Shown: positions 1 to 11,937 of the stretch, in pieces
Numbering within the stretch: position 1 is the first letter of the stretch
Layout: each line of letters starts with the position of its first letter
NCBI GenBank assembly: GCA_021018995.1
Contig: CM037593.1
Span: 40,871,810-40,935,809 of the forward strand
Direction of reading: 5' to 3'
Length of the DNA: 64,000 nucleotides
Source of the DNA: Chloranthus sessilifolius
Lineage: Eukaryota > Streptophyta > Magnoliopsida > Chloranthales > Chloranthaceae
Made by a program: the position numbers and the translations under genes
The notes under the pieces: generated by a model
The model's database searches: none
Seen by the model: only the letters and a program-made list of their open reading frames with translations
Told to the model about the DNA's origin: nothing

Positions 1-1083
1 CCCTCAGACTTACAGTCTTGAATCCGAACTTGGAAGTACAAATCACTCACAATGGCTCTCAAAGGTAAACTACAAGAAGGGATTACAGGGGGTTCAGATG
101 AGCTTTCTGACCGGAATGAGGGAAACAGAGATGAAAACTCTAAAATCTGGATACCCAAATTGGGCAAATGGTTCGTCTATTTATAGTTTTCCCTAAGCCA
201 GCTCAGATGTGTATCAACCAATCAGAATTGGATAGATCTGTATCAACCAATAGGAGTCGAGCACCAGGATCCAGATCTGTTCTGGCCAATCAGAAATGCT
301 TGATCTGGTTCAGCCAATCAGGAAACAGAGGCATCAATTCTGTTATGTAATTCAAAAATCTGTTTGAGCTTCTAGAAGTTCCCGCCAAGTAATTTCATCT
401 TTGGGTGTTCACATGGGGTGGAATATGCCTTTGGTTCGTGCTCAGAATCTTCCGGAATGTCCTTGGGTTTTAAAACGCATTGGGGCGCGTGCAAAGTTTC
501 CTGAAATACCCTTCGGACGAGCTGCAAATCCCCAGAATGCCATTTCGCATAGTTTAAGGGCTTTTTCGCAAAGTAGTTTGGCTCTAGAAGCTCTCTTCGC
601 AAAGCATTTTGCCGCCGCGCAAAGCATTTTGGCTTCAGGAGATCTTTTCGCAAAGGACTTTGGCTTCAGGAGATCTTTTCGCAAAGGACTTCTCTTCTTT
701 TCGCAAAGCATTTTGGCTTCAGGAGGTCTTTTCGCAAAGGACTTCTCTTCTTTTCGCAAAGTTCAAAGTTCTTTGCGAATAGTAGATTCTTTGCGAATTG
801 AGCTGTAGCTTGCGTGCTTCGTTGCGAATGGATCCTCCTTCTTCTTCGGGTCTTTTCTTGCACTGTTAGGACCTTTTTAGCCATTGCTGAGGCTATTTCT
901 TCACTCCCTCTTTGAGTTTGACATGCGTTGTCAGCTTTTTGATCATTTTAGGATGGTTTTCGGATTTGGACCTGTCTTTTGGGTTTAGCTGCAATATGAA
1001 CACTAAAGCACTTATTTAGTCCTCTCAAGGGTCTTTCAAGGCTCATGTTTAGGGGGTAAAAATGGTATTTTCACTACTTATCA
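1..1083 (-). mobile_element. Truncated LTR (copy 1) of Athila/Tat-like Ty3/gypsy element
   Basis: This is the window-truncated part of an LTR that is complete at 5661-7516 and 11944-13788. It ends in CACTACTTATCA, followed by CACCCCCAAACC, which read on the minus strand is a G-rich polypurine tract abutting an LTR start TGATAAG. A minus-strand TATA box (CTATAAATAG) lies at 176-186. At about 590-780 there is a variable tandem repeat of roughly 40 bp with the core TTTTCGCAAAG plus CTTCAGGAG. Three LTR copies in the same orientation support the call. Confidence 0.9.
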
Positions 1084-1714
1084 CACCCCCAAACCTAAGC
1101 TTTGCTAGTCCCTGAGCAAAGAAACATAAAAAACAAAGTAAAGAGCCACTTTTGTAGGAAGCACAGGTGCATTTAGCATATGCAACAAGCCTTTTCAACC
1201 CCTAGGTGATCCCTAGAGGAGTGAAGTCTCCTGAGGGTTTTCAGTGAAGGTACCCACAAACTTCTCCATGAAACAGTTAACATCAGTGCAATATTATCAA
1301 ATGAGCAATCAAGGGGCATTGAGAGATTACTCTTGAATCAATGATGAAACAGAAAATTTGATTATTGTTTGCACAGGAATTTAAACATTTATAAACCTCA
1401 TGAATGTTTCAATATTTCCAATCTGTGAACAGTCATAGAAAATCATACAAATGTGCCAGCAGTAAGCTCATCCTATGGATAAAAATTAGGTTATAAGTCA
1501 TACTTAAGGTGCTCAAGTTCCAACCCAAATACTCACCAGGGTATACTCTCATCAGTGTTTTTGTTGAGGGTTCATTTTCACTCAAGCTCAAGAGCAGTTA
1601 CATCTCCCAACTGGATCTGTAAGCATGAGCATAGGCATGATTCTTAGGCAATGGCATCATTGACATCTCCTCACCATAGATTGGGTCACTTCTCATCTCC
1701 ACATGACAGCTCAC

Positions 1715-2060
1715 TCAACTTTGGATCACAAGGGCTTTTAATCTAGGTTTGTTTGTATGGCTTATGGAGTGAAGTTTCAAGGAAAGGCAATTTGAACAGA
1801 GGTTTGAATTTGAGAACTCAGGAAGTGCAGGAGATGGTTCATGACTCCACCTTTTTGAGTTTAGCTTCTTTCTTCTTCTTTTCGAGAGTCTCACATTCAC
1901 AGTGGTCAGTTCTTTCTTTGATCTTGCATTTTGCAACATATGGTCCCTTGTTTGCCTTTTTGCTTCCAACTGTTTCACATTGGTTGTCTCTTCTTGTCGG
2001 AGTCACCATATTGCGTGTTTTTGAGGTATTTTCTCTTCATTTTCTTGATGTTGCCCAGAA
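1715..2060 (-). pseudogene. Lysine-rich 3' frame of the gypsy element (decayed)
   Basis: This short basic frame lies between the transposon-domain ORF and the 3' LTR in element order. The equivalent frame at 8443-8150 reads about 97 residues and is rich in Lys/Arg and Glu. Here it carries substitutions and an extra T in the run near 1852-1856 that shifts frame. No family is recognised. It may be the tail of a longer ORF that starts near 14987 in internal region 3. Confidence 0.35.
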
Positions 2061-2781
2061 ATGGTCCATCTTCAGTTCTTTCTCCTTTACCTCCTGAATT
2101 CTCAGAGTGAGGGAAGGCTGAACGAGTTTCATAGGTTCAGGTGCAAGTACTTTTGAGTATTTTTGATGACGAATTGTAGGATTTACAGCTCAAATGGGGT
2201 ACAAACAGGGACAGATTTTTCTTGGTTGGTTCTGTTAGGTTCAAGCTGTCTAAAGAAGGCCTTGATCTTTTCCTCAGTTTCATGAGTGCTGTTACTTGTT
2301 TTAATTTGGAGTTTCCTAACTTCTAGTGGATCTAATGCCTCAGCCAATCCTTTGAATCAGAAAAAATTGCCTCAGTCACTCTTCAACAGAGATGGAAAAT
2401 ATATGGGCTCAATTCTCACTGGTTATGGTTTTTCCTTGAGCTTTTAAGTATATCTTTACCTTTTTCTCTTCCTTTTGACTTACTACGTGCTGATACCAGT
2501 ATGTTTTTATGGTGTAATCATCATGGAAATGTAGAATATCACAAGGTTTAGAATGTCTAAATTTGGCAAAGGAATTTTAAATTTTCTAGTTGTCATGATT
2601 CTTAAGTAAATTAATACATTTCCTAATTACTTAGGTGATTCTGCTGCCCTTATGTTAACTATTCCCTAGGCAGGACTTGTCTGCCACACCCCCAAACCTA
2701 TGGGGAACAGTGTCCTCACTGGTTCAAAGGTGGTGGACAATTATTAGGGGAAGACAGCAGAAACAACAATAATCTGGACAG

Positions 2782-3774
2782 TTACAGCAAGCACATCAGA
2801 AATTTGGATAGAAAATAAAAGGAAAAAAGGGGAAAGGGAGTAGGGGGAGGGGTTGTAAGTTTTTCTGAAATAGGGGAGAACAAAAACAGACTGGTTAGGC
2901 ACAGCTTATAACAGAAAAAAATTGCAATAGAATAAAAAGCAGAAAATAAGAAAGAGACAATTGACAGAATTGGGCTTGTAAACTGGTAGGGGCTGGCTGA
3001 TTCTCCTACTTCCCTCATTCTTCTTAACATGGCCTGACTTGTGGTCCAGGCTTTCTTGCCAAAGTTGTGAGGAGTGAGTACCTCAAAGGGCTCTTCCCTA
3101 TCAATGTCAAACTTGGCTCTTAAGAGGGCTGTAATGAGTCTTCCAAAGGGGAGGCCAGCAATCTTCTGTTCCTTTTTTACCTTGGCACTCACATCAGCCA
3201 TTGCTTTCAGGATCAGCATGGGGGCATTGAAGAATTGCCCCTTAGAGAAGTGAAAGAGGGCTTCTAAGATGGGGGTTCGCCTCTCTTGGGTGTGCCCAGT
3301 AACATAAAAACTCTCTCGGAGTATGGAATCCATCAGTAGATATTGCGGGGGCAGATCTCTTCTCACTATTGATTGCCCAGAACCCACCATGCCCTGTGTC
3401 AAATGGGCAGCCATATCTCTGAAAGAGGCAACTTCAGGAGCAGTCAAGGGTCCATCAGGATTGAATTGAAAAGGTATCCCTAGGGCATGTCCAATGTCCT
3501 CAGCAGTCACAGTTACGTCACAGTTGTCTATAAAAATAACTAGGGTTGGCACATCAGCATGTTCCTCTGTGACCAGGGTGAGGTTCTGATACCACAGCTT
3601 TGTCATCCTTGGGTAAATTTTCTCAGGTAATGGAGTGAGGATGGTGCTGAGGGAAGCCTCCCTGAGATATCTTAAAGATAGCACGCAATCAGGTTTGGAG
3701 GAGAAAAAAGTTTCATCCACCAATAGCTCAGGTATGAGCTTCTGGGCATCAATGAATGGGTTAGGCAAAACCAA
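2782..3774 (-). CDS. Retrotransposon ORF with putative plant transposon (Transposase_32-like) domain
   Basis: This 330-residue frame occupies the place where pol would be expected. Its central part (about residues 40-260) resembles the plant retrotransposon-associated domain often labelled 'putative plant transposon protein': a YPRMTKLWYQNL segment followed by a DVTVTAEDIGHALGIP segment. The assignment is from remembered family resemblance. The last 60 or so residues are strongly hydrophobic and may be a membrane segment or simply read-through. The copies at 15400-16650 and 9216-9536 show that an N-terminal Lys/Ala/Pro-rich tail belongs upstream (about 3952-3850); here it is in another frame because about 20 bp are missing near 3845. 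No catalytic motif is evident and its function is unknown. Confidence 0.6.
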   Translation of the reverse strand: MVLPNPFIDAQKLIPELLVDETFFSSKPDCVLSLRYLREASLSTILTPLPEKIYPRMTKLWYQNLTLVTEEHADVPTLVIFIDNCDVTVTAEDIGHALGIPFQFNPDGPLTAPEVASFRDMAAHLTQGMVGSGQSIVRRDLPPQYLLMDSILRESFYVTGHTQERRTPILEALFHFSKGQFFNAPMLILKAMADVSAKVKKEQKIAGLPFGRLITALLRAKFDIDREEPFEVLTPHNFGKKAWTTSQAMLRRMREVGESASPYQFTSPILSIVSFLFSAFYSIAIFFCYKLCLTSLFLFSPISEKLTTPPPTPFPLFSFYFLSKFLMCLL

Positions 3775-3970
3775 AGGAATGGGTAATGGGGACAGCTCAG
3801 ACTCTGGGCTCGAGGCAGCAGGGGTGGGCTCCTCATGGCGTGACCCTATCTGCTTTGTCCATTGAAAGTTTTCTCTTGGCAGACTTCTTGGCTTTGCCTT
3901 TGGCTTTTGGGGGTGTTTTGGCTGTCTTCTTGGCTGAAGATTTAGGGAACATGGCAGCTTTAAAATGGCC

Positions 3971-4985
3971 TCAAATGTAGCTTAAGTACCAGCAATCACA
4001 GAAAGAATAAGAGTAGAAGCAGTTACCGCGATCTGAGGGTTTCCTCTGTGTGAGTTTCTTTGCTCTGAAAAGATCGCGCAGCTGTGATCTACACCTTTGA
4101 TTTCTGACAAGAGAAAAGGCGCAGAGGAAGATGGTGGAGTCTTTACCTTGCAGAAATGTTTGTAAAGACTCCTCCACCAGCTCATCAATGATGTCAACAT
4201 GGAAACATTCCTCAGCAGAGAATTGAGGTTGAGTAACAGCATTATACACATTCAATTTAACTTTCATATTTCCAAAAGACACCTCCATGATGCCAGACCT
4301 GCATTGAATGCATGCATTAGCTGTAGCCAGGAATGGTCTTCCCATAATGACAGGGATGGCAGTGGTACTTTTGGTTGGTTCCATGTCCAACACCAAAAAG
4401 GCAGCAGGGTAGAAAAACTTGTCTACTCCTACCAAAACATCTTCAATCAACCCCATAGGTTTCCTTTCAGATCTGTCAGCTAGCTGTAACACCACTTGAG
4501 TGGGTTTCAATTCTCCCAAACCTAGCTTCTCATAAACAGAGCAGGTTGACACTAGCACCCAGATCTAGCAAGGCTTTCTCAATGGTGTGCTCCCCAATGA
4601 TGCAGGGGATTGTGGGGATTTCAGGGTCTTGCATCTTAGGTGGTGTTGCAATTGATAGCACTTGGTTGATTTTCTCCACAGCAAAGGCCTTCTTGGATAA
4701 ATGTATCCTAGATTGCCTTTTGTGGGTGCACACCTCTTTGAGAAATTTTGCATAAGCAGGGACCTGTTTGATTGCATCAAGCAGAGGTAGATTAATTTTA
4801 ACTTGCTTGAATGTCTCCATCATTTCCTCAATTTTTGTGTTTCCTTTGTCAAAAGGAGAAACTGACTTCATTGCATTGGGAAATGGGAGGTGAGGAACAA
4901 ATTTCTCCTCCTCATCTTTTTCAACAATTTTGTTATTTTTCTGTTTTTTGTTTTTTTGAATTTTCTGATGTAAATCAACAGCCAT
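3971..4985 (-). pseudogene. gag C-terminus / aspartic protease remnant, copy 1
   Basis: On the minus strand a gag-type C-terminal segment (LPLLDAIKQVPAYAKFLKEV) leads into an Athila/Tat-type aspartic protease with active-site motif DLGASVNLL, then GLGELKPTQVVLQLADRS and MGRPFLATANA. The frame is continuous from 4985 to about 4540. It then shifts just after the active site, because 8 bp present in copy 2 (near 10815) are missing here, and resumes to about 3971. RT does not follow. The start Met at 4985 lies about 650 bp inside the primer site, so an upstream gag part is probably absent. Confidence 0.75.
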
Positions 4986-5636
4986 ATTGCTATCCAGCTG
5001 TTTTTTACTTGTTTTGGATCAGCCGGGGCTCAACAGGAGCCCTTATTTACTACTGCTGAAAATAATGAGAAACAACTCAGAGATTTTCTATTTGTGTTTT
5101 CATTTTCTTTTATTTTGTATTTGGTTTTATAAAAAAAATCAGCATGCCTAAAAGACAGCAGAAATTATAATCAAAACAAACATTAAACACAGCAGAACTG
5201 CTGGTTCTCAAGAATTTAAAAATAGAAAATGAATGCAAAGGAGAAGGGGATGCAAACTCAAGCAGATCTGCTCCAGCTTTAGTCCAGATGCTCCTTGTTG
5301 GACGGCTGCTCCAGATCTGCAAAAATCCAAAAACTGCAGCAGTACCTTATTCAAGTATTGACAAAAATAAAAAGAAAAACTCAGGCTACTGCCCAAATTT
5401 GACAAAAAGACAAAAGAGTGGCAGCAGCATTTATTCAAATAACTAGAAGGCAAAGAATAAAAACTCAGAAAAATAAAAAAAAATTCTGCTGCAGTAAAAC
5501 AGGTTTTCTATACAAAACTGCAGTAGACATTTAATCAAGCACTTGGAATGCAAAGTGCAGGTTTAAAGCAAAAATTAAAATGAAAATCAAATCTACAAAA
5601 TTGAAAAACTTAGGTCTACCAATTTTAGAACAAACT

Positions 5637-5654
5637 TCCCCGACAACGGCGCCA
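5637..5654 (-). other. Primer-binding site, tRNA-Asp type
   Basis: Read on the minus strand this is TGGCGCCGTTGTCGGGGA, complementary to the 3' end of plant tRNA-Asp with one mismatch. It sits 6 bp from the LTR edge at 5661. A tRNA-Asp primer site is characteristic of Athila/Tat-group gypsy elements. Confidence 0.9.
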
Positions 5655-5660
5655 AAAACT

Positions 5661-7516
5661 TGTTGTCGCTCCAAGTGTGCCAAAAATGTGTGCAAAAAAT
5701 TAAAGAATTAAAGAATGCTAAATTATATGGATGTTAACTTATGAAAGGGATATCAGCACATTGGGGCTAACACTGGCCTGCAAGATCAGGGCCAATTGTA
5801 GCAAGTTTTAAAAGTAAGTATTTCAAGATCGTCCACAGAGAAGTTTGTCTAAAATGAGAGATAAACCTCCAGATCTGTGCTACCAGATCTGGCTCTATAA
5901 TTATCTAAAATAAAGAATAGATAAAAGAGAGTGTTGGGTTTTGTCACGTTTAACTAAAAGCAAATAAAGAAAAGAACTAACTACGTGATCCAGATCCGAG
6001 TTGTGGAGGTGTTTAAAATAAGACAAATGCAGAAATAATAGCTTCATGTATTTTAGCCTTTGAATTTTAATGGAGAATCTGTAGTTCAACAGAGCAGATT
6101 CAATCTTCATCTGGCTACCAGCACAGATGTAAGAGAAATAAATCCGAATTAAGGAATAGGTTTAGACTTATGGCTGTGATTTGTCACAGATCATCAGCTA
6201 GCTGTGGCCTATTCTTTATTTCAGAACATGAACATCACTGTAAATGCTGCTTGAATTAGGTTACCAACGCTAATTCGCACAGGGATGATGAATTAAGGGA
6301 AGTTGGATGCGGATGAGTGAATCTAAAGAAGTCTAATGCACTAAGGTGAACATTCAGAACCCTCGACATGACTCCAATGGAGAAGACACAAATTACAGCA
6401 ACCTTTTAAAATCCAACGTTACAATTACAGAGCACGGCTTCTTAGAGAGCCCTCAGACTTACAGTCTGAGCTTCTCAGAGAGCCCTCAGATTTACAGTCT
6501 TGAATCCGAACTTGGAAGTACAAATCACTCGCAATGGCTCTCAAAGGTAAAATACAAGAAGGGATTACAGGGGAATCAGATGAGCTTTCTGACCGGAATG
6601 GGGGAAACAGAGATGAAAACTCTAAAATCTGGATACCCAAATTGGGCAAATGGTTCGTCTATTTATAGTTTTCCCTAAGCCAGCTCAGATGTGTATCAAC
6701 CAATAGGAGTCGAGCACCAGGATCCAGATCTGTTCTGGCCAATCAGAAATGCTTGATCTGGTTCAGCCAATCAGGAAACAGAGGCATCAATTCTGTTATG
6801 TAATTCAAAAATCTGTTTGAGCTTCTAGAAGTTCCCGCCAAGTAATTTCATCTTTGGGTGTTCACATGGGGTGGAATATGCCTTTGGTTCGTGCTCAGAA
6901 TCTTCCGGAATGTCCTTGGGTTTTAAAACGCATTGGGGCGCGTGCAAAGTTTCCTGAAATACCCTTCGGACGAGCTGCAAATCCCCAGAATGCCATTTCG
7001 CATAGTTTAAGGGCTTTTTCGCAAAGTAGTTTGGCTCCAGAATCTCTCTTCGCAAAGCATTTTGGCTCCTCGCAAAGCATTTTGGCTTCAGGAGATCTTT
7101 TCGCAAAGGACTTTGGCTTCAGGAGATCTTTTCGCAAAGCATTTTGGCTTCAGGAGGTCTTTTCGCAAAGGACTTCTCTTCTTTTCGCAAAGTTCAAAGT
7201 TCTTTGCGAATAGTAGATGTTCTTTGCGAATTGACTTTTAGCTTCCATTCTTCTTTGCGAATGGATCCTTCTTCTTCTTCAGGTCTTTTCTTGCTCTTTT
7301 AGGACCTTTTTAGCCATTGCTGAGGCTATTTCTTCACTCCCTCTTTGAGTTTGACATGCGTTGTCAGCTTTTTGATCATTTTAGGATGGTTTTCGGATTT
7401 GGACCTGTCTTTTTGGTTAGCTGCAATATGAACACTAAAGCACTTATTTAGTCCTCTCAAGGGTCTTTCAAGGCTCATGTTTAGGGGTAAAAAATGGTAT
7501 TTTTCACTACTTATCA
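5661..7516 (-). mobile_element. Complete LTR (copy 2) of Athila/Tat-like element
   Basis: This 1,856-bp LTR begins TGTTGTCGCTCC and ends CACTACTTATCA on the plus strand, giving 5'-TG...CA-3' ends on the element strand. The primer site precedes it and the polypurine tract follows it, so it serves as the 5' LTR of internal region 1 and the 3' LTR of internal region 2. A minus-strand TATA box is at 6658-6668 and the GCAAAG minisatellite is at about 7035-7210. Relative to copy 1 it lacks a 'caatcagaattggatagatctgtatc'-type segment near 6700. Confidence 0.9.
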
Positions 7517-8149
7517 CACCCCCAAACCTAAGCTTTGCTAGTCCCTGAGCAAAGAAACGTAAAAGCAAAATAAAGAGCCACTTTTGTAGGAAGCACAGGT
7601 GCATTTAGCATATGCAACAAGCCTTTTAAACCCCTAGGTGATCCCTAGAGGAGGAGTGAAGTCTCCTGAGGGTTTTCAGTGAAGGTACCCACAAACTTCT
7701 CCATGAAACAGTTAACATCAGTGCAATATTATCAAATGAGCAATCAAGGAGCAGGGTTAGTTACTCTTGAATCAATGATGAAACAGAAAATTTGATTATT
7801 GTTTGCACAGGAATTTAAACATTTATAAACCTCATGAATGTTTCAATATTTCCAATCTGTGAACAGTCATAGAAAATCATACAAATGTGCCAGCAGTAAG
7901 CTCATCCTATGGATAAAAATTAGGTTATAAGTCATACTTAAGGTGCTCAAGTTCCAACCCAAACACTCACCAGGGTATACTCTCATCAGTGTTTTTGTTG
8001 AGGGGTTCATTTTCACTCAAGCTCAAGAGCAGTTACATCTCCCAAATGGATCTGTAAGCATGAGCATAGGCATGATTCTTAGGCAATGGCATCATTGACA
8101 TCTCCTCACCATAGATTGGGTCACTTCTCATCTCCACATGACAGCTCAC

Positions 8150-8443
8150 TCAACTTTGGATCACAAGGGCTTTTAATCTAGGTTTGTTTGTATGGCTTAT
8201 GGAGTGAAGTTTCAAGGAAAGGCAATTTGAACAGAGGTTTGAATTTGAGAACTCAGGAAGTGCAGGAGATGGTTCATGACTCCACCTTTTGAGTTTAGCT
8301 TCTTTCTTCTTCTTTTCGAGATTCTCACATTCACAGTGATCAGTTCTTTCTTTGATCTTGCATTTTTCAACATAAGGTCCCTTTTTTGCCTTTTTGCTTG
8401 CAACTTTTTCACATTGTTTGTCTCTTCTTTTCTCAGTCACCAT
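8150..8443 (-). CDS. Lysine-rich 3' frame of gypsy element, copy 2
   Basis: This 97-residue frame is the best-preserved version of the short basic ORF upstream of the 3' polypurine tract. The N-terminal half is dense in Lys, Arg and Glu and includes a CECENLEKKKK segment; the C-terminal half is Ser/Leu-rich. Copies at 1715-2060 and 14420-14713 differ by indels. I recognise no domain. It may be untranslated 3' sequence of the element. Confidence 0.3.
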   Translation of the reverse strand: MVTEKRRDKQCEKVASKKAKKGPYVEKCKIKERTDHCECENLEKKKKEAKLKRWSHEPSPALPEFSNSNLCSNCLSLKLHSISHTNKPRLKALVIQS

Positions 8444-10590
8444 ATTGCCTGTTTTTGAGGTATTTTCTCTTCATTTTCTTGATGTTGCCCAGAAATGGTC
8501 CATCTTCAGTTCTTTCTCCTTTACCTCCTGAATTCTCAGAGTGAGGGAAGGCTGAATTGGTTCCATAGGTTCAGGTGCAAGTACTTTTGAGTATTTTTGA
8601 TGAAGAATTGTAGGATTTACAGCTCAAATGGGGTACAAACAGGGGCAGATTTTTCTTGGTTGGTTCTGTTAGGTTCAAGCTGTCCAAAGAAGGCCTTGAT
8701 CTTTTCCTCAGTTTCATGAGTGCTGTTACTTGTTTTAATTTGGAGTTTCCTAACTTCTAGTGGATCTAATGCCTCAGCCAATCCTTTGAATCAGAAAAAA
8801 TTGCCTCAGTCACTCTTCAACAGAGATGGAAAATATATGGGCTCAATTCTCACTGGTTATGGTTTTTCCTTGAGCTTTTAAGTATATCTTTACCTTTTTC
8901 TCTTCCTTTTGACTTACTACGTGCTGATACCAGTATGTTTTTATGGTGTAATCATCATGGAAATGTAGAATATCGCAAGGTTTAGAATGTCTAAATTTGG
9001 CAAAGGAATTTTAAATTTTCTAGTTGTCATGATTCTTAAGTAAATTAATACATTTCCTAATTACTTAGGTGATTCTGCTGCCCTTATGTTAACTATTCCC
9101 TAGGCAGGACTTGTCTGCCACACCCCCAAACCTATGGGGAACAGTGTCCTCACTGGTTCAAAGGTGGTGGACAATTATTAGGGGAAGACAGCAGAAACAA
9201 CAATAATCTGGACAGTTACAGCAAGCACATCAGAAATTTGGATAGAAAATAAAAGGAAAAAAGGGGAAAGGGAGTAGGGGGAGGGGTTGTAAGTTTTTCT
9301 GAAATAGGGGAGAACAAAAACAGACTGGTTAGGCACAGCTTATAACAGAAAAAAATTGCAATAGAATAAAAAGCAGAAAATAAGAAAGAGACAATTGACA
9401 GAATTGGGCTGATTTTTGTTCTTCTTAACATGGAGTTGGGCCTCCTTTTCTTTGCCAAAGTCTGTGAGGAGGACCTCTCAAATTCGTCCCTATCAATGTC
9501 AAACTTGGCTCTTAAGAGGGTGGTGGAGTCTTCCAAATGGGGGCCATCTTATTGGCTTTTACCTTGGAAGGTGATGTGGGAATTTGGTAGAGGTTGGTTA
9601 TTTATAGGTAAGGTGGGAAGAATTGCCCTTGAATGGGGGGCATTCTAAGATGGGGGAATCAGCGTGGGTCATTAAGTAGCATTAGCAGTGTAACATAAAA
9701 ACTCTCTGCATTTAATTCCATCGGAGTAACAACCTGGATTGGGGGAAACGTATGAACCGTGTCTTCTCACTTGTTGATTGCCCAGAACAGCAGGCTCACT
9801 ACAGATCTAAATGGTAGAATTTATGAAAGAGAAACCGAGAAAAAGAAAAAATTAGCTGAAAACAGAAAGGTATCCCTAGGGCATGTCCAATGTCCTGCAT
9901 ACAGCTGGGTTTAGTCCTCCTAAATAACTAGGGTTGGCACATCAGCATGTTCCTCTTGTGACCAGGGTGAGGTTCCATACCAGCTCCTCTTCTTGCTCCT
10001 TGTAATGGAGGAAGAAATAATCACAGGTAGTGTTTGATGATATCTTAAAATACATATTTCAGGTTTGGAGGAGCTGTTTGATCCACCAATTCAGGTGGGG
10101 CTGAGAAAAGGCATCAAAGGTACCTTGGGTAACTTGTGGAAGAACCAAGGAGCAGGTCTAAGAGAGAGAACTTGATGACTGTTGGTGAGTGCCTTGCACA
10201 AAGCAGACTCCTCATGAATTTTTTTTTCTTTTTCCTTCTTTCTCAGATTGGATCCCCAAACCTAAGATGAACATTGTCCTCAATGTTCTAGGCAATGAGA
10301 GACTAGGGGCAGCAGGGTAAAAGAAGAACAGAAAAACTAAGAACAGAGATTTCTAAACTATATGCAGCATAAAAATAAAAATGTAAAACTGAAGATATGA
10401 GCAAGGAATAAAGTAGAAAACATGATATACAAATGAGTTTCTTTGCTCTGAAAAGATCATGCTAAATGATCTACACCTTTGATTTCTGACAAGAGAAAAG
10501 TAGAGGATTAGAATAGATGGTGGAGTTCAATTTAACTTTCATATTTCCAAAAGACACCTCCATGATGCAGACCTGCATTGAATGCATGCA

Positions 10591-11264
10591 TTAGCTGTAG
10601 CCAGAATGGTCTTCCCATAATGACAGGGGTGGCTGTGGGACTTTTGGGTGGTTCCATGTCCAACACCAAAAGTCAGCAGGGTAGAAAAACTTGTCTACTC
10701 CTACCAAAACATCTTCAATCAACCCCATAGGTTTCCTTTCAGATCTGTCAGCTAGCTGTAACACCACTTGAGTGGGTTTCAATTCTCCCAAACCTAGCTT
10801 CTCATAGACAGAATAGGGAAGCAGGTTGACACTAGCACCCAGATCTAGCAAGGCTTTCTCAATGGTGTGCTCCCCAATGATGCAGGGGATTGTGGGGATT
10901 CCAGGGTCTTGCATCTTAGGTGGTGTTGCAATTGATAGCACTTGGTTGATTTTCTCCACAGCAAAGGCCTTCTTGGATAAATGTATCCTAGATTGCCTTT
11001 TGTGGGTGCACACCTCTTTGAGAAATTTTGCATAAGCAGGACCTGTTTGATTGCATCAAGCAGAGGTAGATTAATTTTAACTTGCTTGAATGTCTCCATC
11101 ATTTCCTCAATTTTTGTGTTTCCTTTGTCAAAAGGAGAAACTGACTTCATTGCATGGGGAAATGGGAGGTGAGGAGCAAATTTCTCCTCCTCATCTTTTT
11201 CAACAATTTTGTTATTTTTCTGTTTTTCATTTTTTTGAATTTTCTGATGTAAATCAACAGCCAT
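10591..11264 (-). pseudogene. gag C-terminus / aspartic protease remnant, copy 2
   Basis: This has the same content as 3971-4985. The protease active-site region DLGASVNLLPYSVYEKLGL is intact here, but the frame shifts upstream near 11040, where one G of a GGG run is missing relative to copy 1. The frame is also cut off near 10600 by another indel. The two copies therefore carry different disabling changes. Confidence 0.75.
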
Positions 11265-11919
11265 ATTGCTATCCAGCTGTTTTTTTACTTGTTTTGGATC
11301 AGCCCGGGCTCAACAAGAGCCCTTATTTACTACTGCTGAAAATAATGAGAAACAACTCAGAGATTTTCTATTTGTGTTTTCAGCTTCTTTTATTTTGTAT
11401 TTGGTTTTGTAAAAAAAAAATCAGCATGCCTAAAAGACAGCAGAAATTATAATCAAAACAAACATTAAACACAGCAGAACTGCTGGTTCTCAAGAATTTA
11501 AAAATAGAAAATGAATGCAAAGGAGAAGGGGATGCAAACTCAAGCAGATCTGCTCCAGCTTTGGTCCAGATGCTCCTTGTTGGACGGCTGCTCCAGATCT
11601 GCAAACATCCAAAAACTGCAGCAGTACCTTATTCAAGTATTGACAAAAATAAAAAGAAAAACTCAGGCTACTGCCCAAATTTGACAAAAAGACAAAAGAG
11701 TGGCAGCAGCATTTATTCAAATAACTAGAAGGCAAAGAATAAAAACTCAGAAAAATAAAAAAAAAATTCTGCTGCAGTAAAACAGGTTTTCTATACAAAA
11801 CTGCTGTAGACATTTAATCAAGCACTTGGAATGCAAAGTGCAGGTTTAAAGCAAAAATTAAAATAAAAATCAAATCTACAAAATAGAAAAACTTAGGTCT
11901 ATCTATTTTAGAACAAACT

Positions 11920-11937
11920 TCCCCGGCAACGGCGCCA
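11920..11937 (-). other. Primer-binding site, exact tRNA-Asp match
   Basis: The plus strand reads TCCCCGGCAACGGCGCCA, identical to the 18-nt 3' end of plant tRNA-Asp including CCA; the minus strand is its complement. It lies 6 bp from the LTR edge at 11944. Confidence 0.93.

Larger units (their letters stand above)
1084..5660 (-). mobile_element. Internal region 1 of non-autonomous gypsy element
   Basis: This 4.58 kb region lies between LTR copies 1 and 2. Read on the minus strand the order is tRNA-Asp primer site (5637-5654), gag C-terminus/protease remnant (4985-3971), a plant-transposon-domain ORF (about 3952-2782), a short lysine-rich 3' frame (about 2050-1715) and the polypurine tract at 1084-1095. 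I find no reverse transcriptase, RNase H or integrase motifs, so the element would need proteins supplied in trans. It is the best-preserved of the three internal regions, although its frames are also broken. Confidence 0.85.

Noticed and set aside
401-808. Plus-strand open frames of 119-148 codons in the LTRs (401-808, 6854-7213, 13175-13621)
   Set aside because: They run through the GCAAAG minisatellite and are antisense to the element. Both strands stay open because of the repeat, with no conserved domain.
4811-5453. Plus and minus frames at 4811-5453 and 11090-11813
   Set aside because: Low-complexity Phe/Ser/Leu-rich translations of A/T-rich leader sequence, and shadows of the gag/protease region.
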